From an uncultured Eggerthellaceae bacterium (GTDB lineage: Bacteria > Actinomycetota > Coriobacteriia > Coriobacteriales > Eggerthellaceae), in the NCBI GenBank assembly GCA_934645125.1, contig CAKUDT010000052.1, positions 1 through 8,053 of the forward strand: a stretch of 8,053 nucleotides of DNA, in the 5' to 3' direction. Positions 1 through 6,719 of this stretch are shown here, piece by piece. Both the position numbers and the translations under genes were made by a program. The notes beneath the pieces are model-generated. The model did not search any database, was not told the origin of the DNA, and worked only from the letters and a program-made list of their open reading frames with translations. Position 1 is the stretch's first letter; every line of letters begins with the position of its first letter.

Positions 1-1383
1 GTTGTGAACGCGAACGTGACGTTCCGCTTGCTGGTAGAAGGCGATGAAGGCTTCACCCAAGAAGAATTCTGCTATCCCAAGGGCATTGAGGACTACATTC
101 TGGAGAAAATCGGCCACGATTACCTGACCGAGCCGTTCTTCATCCAGGCCGACCGTCGTGGCCGCGATCGCGACGACCTGCCTGATTACAGCGTGAAAAT
201 CACGGCGTGCTTCTGCTTCTCGCGCGGCTTGCAGATGCAGGAGTACTACCACAACTCCAGCTGGCTGGAAAACGGCGGCTCGCCCGAAAAAGCGGCGCGC
301 AGCGCCTTCACCAGCGCAATTGATGCGTATATCAAGCAGCAGGGTAAGTACACGAAAAACGAAACGCCCATCAAGTGGCAAGACGTGCAAGACTGCTTGG
401 TGTTGGTAACGAACTGCTTTTCCACGCAAACAAGCTACGAGAACCAAACGAAAAAAGCCGTCAACAACAAGTTCATCCAGCAGGCCATGACCGCGTTCAT
501 CAAAGAGCGTATGGAAACGTACCTGATTGAGAATAAGGCCGCGGCCGATAAAATCATGGAACAGGTGCTCATCAACAAGCGTTCGCGTGAAAATGCCGAG
601 AAAACGCGCCAGAGCATCAAGACAAACTTGCAGCAGAAAACCGACATGTCCAATCGTGTGCAGAAGTTTATCGACTGTCGCTCGAAAGACAGGGATCGTC
701 GCGAAGTCTACATTGTAGAGGGCGACTCTGCAGCGGGCGCCTGCCGCCAGTCGCGCGATGCGGAGTTCCAGGGCATCATGCCTGTTCGCGGTAAGATTCT
801 GAACTGCTTGAAGGAAGATTATCCGCGCATTTTCAAGTCCGAGATCATCATGGACTTGCTGCGCGTTTTGGGTTGCGGCGTAGAAGTCAAAGACAAGCGC
901 CTGAAGAATTTAGGTACGTTTGACCTGGACAATTTGAATTGGAACAAAGTCATCATCTGTACCGACGCCGACGTTGACGGCTACCACATTCGCACGCTTA
1001 TCCTGACCATGCTCTATCGCTTGGTGCCCACGCTTATCAACGAGGGCTACGTATATATCGCGGAATCGCCGCTCTACGAGATCAACTGCAAAGAGAAGAC
1101 GTATTTCGCCTATACGGAAGCGGAAAAAGCGAATATCCTGGAAGAGATTAACGGCCAAAAATGTTCCATCAACCGCTCCAAAGGTTTGGGCGAAAACGAC
1201 CCCGACATGATGTGGCTGACTACCATGAATCCGGAAACGCGGCGCCTGATTAAGGTGCTGCCCGAAGACGTGGTGCACATGGAGACCATGTTCAACTTGC
1301 TGCTGGGTACCGATGACGAAGGCCGTAAGCGGCACATTGCCGAGCACGGCAAAGAGTATCTGGATCAGTTGGACTTGCAGTAG
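1..1383 (+). CDS. Type IIA DNA topoisomerase subunit B (GyrB/ParE-like, non-canonical), 5'-truncated by window edge
   Basis: B subunit of an ATP-dependent type IIA topoisomerase, which hydrolyses ATP and holds the TOPRIM metal site for DNA cleavage. The frame is already open at base 1, so the start and the GHKL ATPase domain lie upstream; the GTG at 4 is probably internal. Visible parts are the transducer domain (codons 1 to about 215) with the QTK ATP-sensing loop at 445-453, the TOPRIM domain with EGDSA at 718-732, the metal-binding DADVDG at 964-981, and the C-terminal KGLGEN motif at 1180-1197, followed by a typical short tail. There is no large TOPRIM insertion of the E. coli GyrB type. 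Departures from textbook GyrB/ParE are EGDSAAGACRQSRD where EGDSAGGSAKQ is usual, and NRSKGLGEND where QRYKGLGEM is usual. The A-subunit gene follows after 12 bp, so co-expression is near certain. It belongs to the divergent second topoisomerase type of Clostridia and Coriobacteriia by recognition; calling it ParE is a guess, so no symbol is given. Confidence 0.93.
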   Translation, partial: VVNANVTFRLLVEGDEGFTQEEFCYPKGIEDYILEKIGHDYLTEPFFIQADRRGRDRDDLPDYSVKITACFCFSRGLQMQEYYHNSSWLENGGSPEKAARSAFTSAIDAYIKQQGKYTKNETPIKWQDVQDCLVLVTNCFSTQTSYENQTKKAVNNKFIQQAMTAFIKERMETYLIENKAAADKIMEQVLINKRSRENAEKTRQSIKTNLQQKTDMSNRVQKFIDCRSKDRDRREVYIVEGDSAAGACRQSRDAEFQGIMPVRGKILNCLKEDYPRIFKSEIIMDLLRVLGCGVEVKDKRLKNLGTFDLDNLNWNKVIICTDADVDGYHIRTLILTMLYRLVPTLINEGYVYIAESPLYEINCKEKTYFAYTEAEKANILEEINGQKCSINRSKGLGENDPDMMWLTTMNPETRRLIKVLPEDVVHMETMFNLLLGTDDEGRKRHIAEHGKEYLDQLDLQ

Positions 1384-1395
1384 GTTGGATGAGTC

Positions 1396-3636
1396 ATGGC
1401 TAAAAGAACAACAAAGAAAGAAACCGCGAAGCGTCGCGCGAACAACCCGAACGTAATCGGCCTTCACTCCGAGGTTCTTGAGCAGCCCATTACGCAAACG
1501 CTTGAAGTGAATTACATGCCGTACGCCATGAGCACGAATGTGTCCCGTGCGTTCCCGGAAATCGACGGTTTCAAGCCGTCGCATCGCAAGCTGCTCTATA
1601 CCATGTATAAGATGGGCCTGCTCACGGGCGCGCGCCAGAAAAGCGCGAACATCGTGGGTCAGACCATGAAGCTGAACCCTCATGGTGATGCCGCCATCTA
1701 CGAAACCATGGTGCGCTTGGCCACGGGAAACGAGGCGCTGCTTACGCCGTTCGTGGATTCCAAGGGCAACTTCGGCAAGTATTACTCCGGCGACATGAGC
1801 TACGCGGCGTCCCGTTATACGGAAGCAAAACTTTCGCCCATTTGCGCGGAAGTGTTCAAGGACATCGACAAAGACCCGGTGGATTTTGTCGATAGCTACG
1901 ACGGCGCCATGCAAGAGCCGCGTCTGCTGCCAACTGCTTTCCCAAATGTGCTGGTCAGCGCGAATAAAGGCATTGGTGTTGCCATGGCGTCTGACATTTG
2001 CGGCTTCAACTTGAACGAAGTGTGCGAAACCACCATGCGCTTTTTGAAGAATCCAGAGTGCGACTTGTTCGAAACGCTGCCGGCACCGGATTTCTCCACG
2101 GGTGGCGAGATCGTGTACCGCCGCTCCGAGCTGGAGCGCGTGTACGAAACGGGTACGGGCGGCTTCCAGATTCGCTCACGTTGGCGCTACCTGCCCGAAG
2201 AGCGCATCATTGAGGTGTACGAAATTCCGTACACCACGAAAACCGATGTGATCATCGACCGCATTGTCAAGCTTTCCAAGGAAGGCAAAGTGCGCGAGAT
2301 TGTGGACATCCGCGATGAAACGGACTTGTCGGGTCTGCGCATTGCTATTGACATCAAGCGCGGCGTTGACCCCGAGCAGCTCATGGCGAAGCTCTTCCAA
2401 ATGACCACGCTGCAAGATACGTTCTCATGTAATTTTAACGTACTGGTCGATGGCTACCCGCGCGTAATGGGCGTGCGTCGGATCTTGAGCGAGTGGGTAG
2501 CGTGGCGCGTGGAAAGCACGCGTCGCCGTGTGACGTTCGACCTGAACAAGAAGTCCGAGCGTCTGCATTTGCTGCATGGTCTGGAAGCCATTTTGCTGGA
2601 TATCGATAAAGCGGTCGAAATCATTCGCCACACCAAGCTTGAGGCCGATGTTGTGCCGAACTTGATGGAGGGCTTCGGCATTGACCGCACGCAGGCGGAA
2701 TTTGTGGCGGATATCAAGCTGCGTAACATCAACGAGGAATATATCCTGAATCGCACGAACGATATTGCGAAGCTTGAAGAGGACATTGCCGAGCTGAATA
2801 AGATCTTAAGCAGCGAGAAGAACATCAAGCAAGTCATCTATAAAGAGCTCGCCGCCATTAATAAGAAGTATGTAACGCCGCGTAAGACTGGTATGGTTGA
2901 ACCCAGCGAGCTTGTGGAAATACCCACTGAGCCCGAGGTCGAGGAATATCCCGTGACCATTCGCGTGTCGCGTGCGGGATACTTGAAGAAGCTCACCGAG
3001 CGCGTGCTGCGCACGAACGCCGACCACAAGTACAAAGACGGCGATACGCCGTGGCTTGAGTTCGAGTCGAACAACACGCATGAACTGCTGGTATTCACCG
3101 ATTTGGGGCAGTGCTACAAGTGCAAAGTGGCGGCGCTTGAGGATACGAAATCGGCGCAGCTGGGCACGTTTTTGCCTACGGAGCTGGAGCTTGAGCAGGA
3201 CGAAAACATTGTGTGGGTGCTTGATCCCGGCGAGTACAAGTACAGTGTGTTGTTCTGCTTCGAAAACGGCCGCGTGGCGCGCGTGGCGCTTTCGGGCTAT
3301 GCCACGAAGCAAAACCGCAAGAAGCTGAAAAACGCCCTGTATACGGGCAGCCCGCTTTTGCAGGCGATCATCCTCACGGAAGACCGCGAGTTGGCGCTGT
3401 GTTCCAGCGACAATCGCGTGGTGATGTTCGATACCGCGCTTTTGCGCACGAAGACCACGAACAACACGCAAGGCGTGCAAGCGTTTACCATCAAGGGTGC
3501 GCGCCACGTGATTGCGGTGGGAAGTCTTGAGGAATTTGTGGGCGCGGCGGCTGACCCTGAGCGTTTCCGTGCGGCGTCGTTGCCGTCAACGGGGTATCCC
3601 ATTCGCGAGCAAGATCAAAAATCGCTGTTTGAGTAG
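1396..3636 (+). CDS. Type IIA DNA topoisomerase subunit A (GyrA/ParC-like, non-canonical)
   Basis: Complete 746-aa DNA-cleaving subunit, partner of the upstream B subunit; it forms the transient tyrosyl-DNA bond. The start ATG lies 12 bp after the upstream stop, with a weak GGATGA Shine-Dalgarno. After a basic, Lys/Arg-rich N-terminal tail (residues 1-17) comes the winged-helix core: YAMSTNVSRAFPEIDGFKP (42-60), PHGDAAIYE (95-103), and AASRYTEAKL with catalytic Tyr141 (codon 1816-1818) preceded by Arg140. The tower and coiled-coil region runs to about residue 500, including a heptad-like stretch at about 453-480. Residues about 520-725 form a shortened beta-pinwheel-like C-terminal domain. 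Odd points: VGQTMKLNPHGD replaces the usual VGDVMGKYHPHGD; Ala99 and Glu103 sit at the E. coli Ser83 and Asp87 quinolone positions; no QRRGGRG-type GyrA box is present. The length is nearer ParC than GyrA. Catalytic function is secure; gyrase versus decatenase is not. Confidence 0.95.
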   Translation: MAKRTTKKETAKRRANNPNVIGLHSEVLEQPITQTLEVNYMPYAMSTNVSRAFPEIDGFKPSHRKLLYTMYKMGLLTGARQKSANIVGQTMKLNPHGDAAIYETMVRLATGNEALLTPFVDSKGNFGKYYSGDMSYAASRYTEAKLSPICAEVFKDIDKDPVDFVDSYDGAMQEPRLLPTAFPNVLVSANKGIGVAMASDICGFNLNEVCETTMRFLKNPECDLFETLPAPDFSTGGEIVYRRSELERVYETGTGGFQIRSRWRYLPEERIIEVYEIPYTTKTDVIIDRIVKLSKEGKVREIVDIRDETDLSGLRIAIDIKRGVDPEQLMAKLFQMTTLQDTFSCNFNVLVDGYPRVMGVRRILSEWVAWRVESTRRRVTFDLNKKSERLHLLHGLEAILLDIDKAVEIIRHTKLEADVVPNLMEGFGIDRTQAEFVADIKLRNINEEYILNRTNDIAKLEEDIAELNKILSSEKNIKQVIYKELAAINKKYVTPRKTGMVEPSELVEIPTEPEVEEYPVTIRVSRAGYLKKLTERVLRTNADHKYKDGDTPWLEFESNNTHELLVFTDLGQCYKCKVAALEDTKSAQLGTFLPTELELEQDENIVWVLDPGEYKYSVLFCFENGRVARVALSGYATKQNRKKLKNALYTGSPLLQAIILTEDRELALCSSDNRVVMFDTALLRTKTTNNTQGVQAFTIKGARHVIAVGSLEEFVGAAADPERFRAASLPSTGYPIREQDQKSLFE

Positions 3637-3639
3637 GCG

Positions 3640-3672
3640 GTTCCTTCACCTTCTCCTTTTCTCAAAAGGAAC
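3640..3672 (+). terminator. Weak hairpin after the topoisomerase operon (possible terminator)
   Basis: Just after the subunit A stop, 3654-3660 (TCCTTTT) pairs with 3664-3670 (AAAAGGA) across a 3-nt CTC loop. A competing stem pairs GTTCCTT (3640-3646) with AAGGAAC (3666-3672). The stems are AT-rich and no U-run follows directly; the first T-rich stretch is at 3686-3692. Position supports a terminator, but the structure is poor, so read-through into the next gene is quite possible. Confidence 0.25.
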
Positions 3673-3685
3673 GATTCTGTATCGG

Positions 3686-3717
3686 TTGTTTTCCGACGTG
3701 CGGCGGTGTTTTATACT
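3686..3717 (+). promoter_or_regulatory. Candidate sigma-70-type promoter for the CmpB-domain gene
   Basis: A good -10 hexamer TATACT lies at 3712-3717. The -35 is weak: TTTTCC at 3689-3694 gives a 17-bp spacer, while the better-looking TTGTTT at 3686-3691 gives 20 bp. Initiation near 3724 would leave a leader of about 68 nt. The same heptamer TATACTA occurs upstream of the repeat-protein gene at 6682-6688. Read by eye only. Confidence 0.4.
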
Positions 3718-3791
3718 ACTTCCAACAGAAAGCGCGCTTGGGAAACGGCGATCTTCGGCGGGGCGCACGAATTGTTATTGCGGGGTACGAT

Positions 3792-5219
3792 ATGGCTAAA
3801 CTGCGTTTTAAGAGCAAGCAAGAAAATCAAACGATATCGGAAGAACAGGCATCTGAACAGGCAATAAGCTCCGAAGAGCTTATTGACGTACGTGCTCTTA
3901 CGGAACAATTGGTGCAAGACCACGACCTTTCCGATTCCGATGTTGATGAGATTTTGGAGGCAACGCGTCTTCGCCAGAAGCAGCAAGTGCTTACCGTTGC
4001 CGAGCTGAACGAGATTATGGAAACGGCGCGCGGCGGTACGCGCACGAAGACGTTCGATAAAATTCCGATTCCGGTACGTATCTTCGCCATTGGATTTATC
4101 ATCGTGGGTGTTTTGGCGCTGGTGCCAGCGTTGCTCATTGTGCTTTCCGCGTTCAACATGGATTTCTCTGATTTGCTCGGCCGCGCTAACTTGAAACAAT
4201 ATACCGTTACGACGATGGTTGTCGCCGTTATTGATGCCGTGGCTTTTGTGGTGCATGCATCGCTGAACGTGATCATCGGCATCCGTCTTTTGCGTGGGCA
4301 CCGTGCGAAAGCAGGTGCGCTGCTGTGGAGTGCGGTTGCTGTTGGTGTTGTTGCGTTTGTGTGCGACGTGATGCTTACCGGTACGCATGCGTCTGTTCTT
4401 TCCGAGCTCATCAGTGTTGTGCTGCTTATCGGCTTTTCCGTGTATCTGAACCCGGCTATCGAACGCGGCGAGCGTTTGCGTCGCGGTTTGCGCGATATCG
4501 ATTTGGAGACGCACGCCGAAGCGGGCACGCTTGGCCTTGCCGATAAAGGCCAGGGTTTCATTCGCCTGGATTTCTTCAACGTGTTCTGGACGTTTGTAGT
4601 GTGCTGCATTTTGGGCGATGTGGTTGAGCTGGCGTTTCACATGATTGCCGTTGATCCCGGTGTGTACCAGGATCGCGCGGGCCTGCTTTATGGACCGTTC
4701 AGTCCCATTTACGGCGTGGGTGCGGTGCTCATGACGATTGCGCTCAACCGCTTCAAAGATAAAAACGTGCTGCTTATTTTTGTCATTTGCACGATTATCG
4801 GTGGTGCGTTCGAGTATTTCGTAAGCTGGTTTATGGAAATCGGCTTTGGCGCTGTGGCATGGAATTACGACGATCAGTGGCTTGGCTGGTTGTTCGGTGG
4901 ACGCACGTGCCCGCTGTATGCATCGATGTTTGGCCTGTTGGGCGTGGTGTGGATCAAAGCAATGCTGCCGTGGCTGCTGAAGCTGATCAACCGCATTCCT
5001 TGGAACAAGCGTGTCGTTGTTACCACAATTTGCGGCATTCTTATGGCGGTGAACTGCGTTATGACGCTGCAGGCGCTTGACAACTGGTATTCGCGCAGTG
5101 CCGGCATAGAGCCTATAACGCCCATCGAGCAGTTCTATGCCGAGCATTATCCGAACGACTTCATGGAGAATCGCTTCCAGAGCATGACGATTCATCCCGA
5201 GCAGGCGGCGCGTAGCTAA
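3792..5219 (+). CDS. Multi-pass membrane protein with C-terminal CmpB-type putative ABC permease domain
   Basis: Predicted 475-aa integral membrane protein. ATG 3792 is chosen because GGGG at 3782-3785 sits 6 nt upstream and the protein then opens MAKLRFKSK; a TTG at 3738 would add 18 residues with no good ribosome site. Residues 1-90 are hydrophilic, acidic and Gln/Glu/Ser-rich, probably cytoplasmic. Residues 95-219 hold about four hydrophobic segments (95-120, 138-166, 174-195, 199-219). Residues about 260-430 match the CmpB family (PF06541, putative ABC-transporter type IV) by eye: GLLYGPFSPIYG at 297-308, FEYFVSWFME at 339-348, WNYDD at 357-361, GRTCPLYASMFG at 370-381, with further membrane helices around these. 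The substrate is unknown and no biochemical role is established for the family that I can name. No ATP-binding cassette gene lies beside it, so the ABC label rests on family naming only. The short charged tail after residue 430 has no recognised motif. Confidence 0.85.
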   Translation: MAKLRFKSKQENQTISEEQASEQAISSEELIDVRALTEQLVQDHDLSDSDVDEILEATRLRQKQQVLTVAELNEIMETARGGTRTKTFDKIPIPVRIFAIGFIIVGVLALVPALLIVLSAFNMDFSDLLGRANLKQYTVTTMVVAVIDAVAFVVHASLNVIIGIRLLRGHRAKAGALLWSAVAVGVVAFVCDVMLTGTHASVLSELISVVLLIGFSVYLNPAIERGERLRRGLRDIDLETHAEAGTLGLADKGQGFIRLDFFNVFWTFVVCCILGDVVELAFHMIAVDPGVYQDRAGLLYGPFSPIYGVGAVLMTIALNRFKDKNVLLIFVICTIIGGAFEYFVSWFMEIGFGAVAWNYDDQWLGWLFGGRTCPLYASMFGLLGVVWIKAMLPWLLKLINRIPWNKRVVVTTICGILMAVNCVMTLQALDNWYSRSAGIEPITPIEQFYAEHYPNDFMENRFQSMTIHPEQAARS

Positions 5220-5343
5220 CGATTGGGGCATCTGGCGGGTGCGCTGGCGCGCGTGCTTGGTGCACTTGCGGCTGGACGTGCGGGCGTTAGGTGCGGGTGC
5301 GGATGCCTAGGGCGCGTGGGCCCGGTGAGTATTTAGCGGGTGT
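5220..5343. other. GC-rich, G/T-skewed low-complexity intergenic spacer
   Basis: Between the permease stop and the ribosome site of the next gene lies a stretch made largely of GCG, GGT, GTG and GGC words on the + strand, with GGG runs between about 5282 and 5323. No promoter-like hexamers or T-tract terminator stand out. The frame of the upstream gene stays open for 38 codons past its TAA, to a TAG at 5334-5336, giving an Ala/Gly/Arg/Cys-rich peptide; high GC alone could explain this. I see no gene here. Confidence 0.5.
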
Positions 5344-5358
5344 GAAGGATTACACGAT

Positions 5359-6537
5359 ATGGCAAGTGAAAACAACGAAGAAATAGTGCGCTACTTGCGT
5401 GACAACGCTGTATTGCGCGATGCATTGGGGCTAAGCGCGGATGCGTGTTTGGCGGTTGAGCCGCTGGGAAAAGGCGAGCATAACGAGAACTACGTTTTCT
5501 GCGAAGAAGGCACAGCGCAGCGTTTTGTATTGCGCGTGAACCGCGTTTCCCAGCCGTTTCACACGAAGCAGGTCGCGTATGAATATGCCGCGCTGCGTGC
5601 GCTTGAGCAAAGCGGATGCACGCCGCGCCCGCTGTATTGCGATGCTAGCGCTGCGGCTCCCGGTAATGGCGTGTTGGTGGAGAGCTTTTGTCCTGGTAGC
5701 GAGCTTGATTTCGACGATCTGAAGCCGGGCGATTTGCAAAAAGTCGCACGCCTTATGGCAAGTGTTCACGCTGTTCCCACCAACGAATCGTGCGGGTTGT
5801 ACCGGCCCGATGATCCGTTGAAACAGCTTTTCAGCGAATGCGTCGATCGTTTCTCGGTTTACAAGGACACAGCGTTAGAAGACGCGCGTTTCACACGTTG
5901 GATTGAGCGTTTCTTCGCGGAAACGCAGAAAAAGATTGAAGCCAGCCCTGACCCCGATGAGAATCGTCGTATCATCAATACCGAAACGCTTCCATCGCAT
6001 TTTTTGCTGCTGCATGACGACGGAGAAGGGAAAGATGCTGCCGTATGGGGCGCGCCTGCCGAGCCAGCTGCTGCGGCGAATTCTGGTGCTGCGCAGCCGT
6101 CTGCCGATGCCATATCAAGCGGGCGCGCCGCGACTGCGGGCGCGGGTGCGTTGGCACCAACGCCTTCGGACAGCTCGGGGACGTTTGTTGATTGGGAACG
6201 CCCCATTTTAGGCGAAGTGGCGCAGGACCTGGCGTTTTTCGTTGCGCCGTCTACCACGTTTTGGGATAGCGCGTACTTGTTCCCGCACAAGGACATCCAG
6301 CCGTTCTTGGACGAGTATTGGCGTGCTGTTGACGGCCGCTTCGAAAAAGGTGCCTTCGAGGCTCGTTTCGATGCGTACCTGGCTGTGTCTGTTTTGCGCA
6401 GCCAGACTTGGTTTTGCAAGAACGCCGCGCGCTACGCTCAAGGCGCGGGCGCCCATACCGTTCAGCGCACGTTTGATAAATGGGATATCTATACGTCCGA
6501 CGAATTCAACGAAATGCTCCTGCGTGAATGCTTCTAG
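5359..6537 (+). CDS. Aminoglycoside phosphotransferase/choline kinase-fold protein with atypical catalytic loop
   Basis: 392-aa cytosolic protein of the APH/choline-kinase superfamily; the substrate is unknown and it should not be read as a resistance gene. ATG 5359 has GAAGGA at 5344-5349. Kinase-like landmarks in order: GKGEHNENYVF nucleotide loop (37-47), FVLRVN strand (56-61, Arg59 where a Lys or Arg is usual), helix with Glu75 in YEYAALRAL, hinge GVLVESFCPG (104-113), LMASVHAVP (131-139), catalytic-loop position NTETLPSHFLLL (207-218), metal-binding VDWERP with Asp278, and QDLAFF with Asp290. The HxDxxxxN motif expected of APH enzymes reads NTExxxxH. Between the catalytic loop and VDWE sits an insert rich in Ala, Gly, Pro and Ser (residues 221-274). 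I recall related archaeal and clostridial kinase-like proteins with an NTE-type loop and VDWEKP, so NTE may be a subfamily trait rather than decay. The reading frame is intact. Confidence 0.85.
   Translation: MASENNEEIVRYLRDNAVLRDALGLSADACLAVEPLGKGEHNENYVFCEEGTAQRFVLRVNRVSQPFHTKQVAYEYAALRALEQSGCTPRPLYCDASAAAPGNGVLVESFCPGSELDFDDLKPGDLQKVARLMASVHAVPTNESCGLYRPDDPLKQLFSECVDRFSVYKDTALEDARFTRWIERFFAETQKKIEASPDPDENRRIINTETLPSHFLLLHDDGEGKDAAVWGAPAEPAAAANSGAAQPSADAISSGRAATAGAGALAPTPSDSSGTFVDWERPILGEVAQDLAFFVAPSTTFWDSAYLFPHKDIQPFLDEYWRAVDGRFEKGAFEARFDAYLAVSVLRSQTWFCKNAARYAQGAGAHTVQRTFDKWDIYTSDEFNEMLLRECF
6019..6180 (+). other. Ala/Gly/Pro/Ser-rich insert within the kinase-fold gene
   Basis: Codons 221-274 encode a stretch dominated by Ala, Gly, Pro and Ser, with runs such as EPAAAANSGAA and AATAGAGALAP. 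It separates the catalytic loop from the VDWERP metal-binding motif, which in APH-fold proteins are normally joined by a short beta hairpin. The DNA is much more GC-rich than the flanking codons and contains GC-only words such as GGGCGCGCCGCG. The frame is preserved, so it is probably a disordered surface loop. Whether relatives carry it is unknown here. Confidence 0.7.
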
Positions 6538-6557
6538 CTTCGCTTCGCGTCTGTTCC

Positions 6558-6572
6558 GTTTTCGATGAAAAC
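6558..6572 (+). terminator. Hairpin downstream of the kinase-fold gene (possible weak terminator)
   Basis: GTTTTC (6558-6563) pairs with GAAAAC (6567-6572) around a GAT loop. TTCC at 6554-6557 can extend the stem by pairing with GGAA at 6575-6578 over a 2-nt bulge. It begins about 20 nt after the stop codon, but no U-tract follows, so intrinsic termination is doubtful. Confidence 0.3.
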
Positions 6573-6619
6573 AGGGAAGGGTTCGTGACGGATTCGTTCT
6601 CTTTCGCGACAATGGCCAG

Positions 6620-6651
6620 GGCGAAAAGCTAAGAGCCGCTCCTTTTCCGCC
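6620..6651. repeat. Imperfect inverted repeat in the 6538-6733 intergenic region
   Basis: GGCGAAAAG at 6620-6628 pairs with CTTTTCCGCC at 6642-6651, nine pairs with one bulged C, enclosing a 13-nt loop. It lies 30 nt before the TATACT box of the next gene. It could be a second weak terminator or a protein-binding site; there is no T-tract on either side. Confidence 0.3.
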
Positions 6652-6655
6652 GACG

Positions 6656-6687
6656 TTCGAATAAAACCGCGTTGCCTTGGGTATACT
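6656..6687 (+). promoter_or_regulatory. Candidate promoter for the repeat-protein gene
   Basis: The -10 hexamer TATACT lies at 6682-6687. The -35 is poor: TTCGAA at 6656-6661 gives a 20-bp spacer, and GAATAA at 6659-6664 gives 17 bp. Initiation near 6694 would give a leader of about 40 nt that contains the Shine-Dalgarno and no room for a riboswitch. Confidence 0.45.
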
Positions 6688-6719
6688 ATGCCCGTACGCT
6701 GTTTGGTAGGAGCGCGATA

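Noticed and set aside
4..6. GTG at base 4 as the true start of the B-subunit gene
   Set aside because: The preceding codon is also open and in frame, the protein would lack its whole ATPase domain, and no ribosome site can be seen; truncation by the window edge is simpler.
910..1914. 334-codon minus-strand open frame spanning both topoisomerase genes
   Set aside because: It crosses two well-supported genes, is His/Arg-rich and has no recognisable motif.
2806..3507. 233-codon minus-strand open frame inside the A-subunit gene
   Set aside because: Shadow of the coding strand; Arg/His/Leu-rich with no supporting features.
3738..3791. TTG start extending the permease by 18 residues
   Set aside because: It has no Shine-Dalgarno at proper distance and begins only about 14 nt after the likely transcript start; ATG 3792 has GGGG 6 nt upstream.
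3711..5231. 506-codon open frame on the minus strand opposite the permease gene
   Set aside because: The translation is rich in His, Asn, Arg and Gln with no membrane, fold or motif signal, as expected from the complement of a GC-rich gene; the + strand protein has clear family motifs and a ribosome site.
5359..6537. Calling the kinase-fold gene an aminoglycoside resistance gene
   Set aside because: Only the general fold is supported; the HxD motif is altered and no substrate-specific features of known resistance enzymes are visible.
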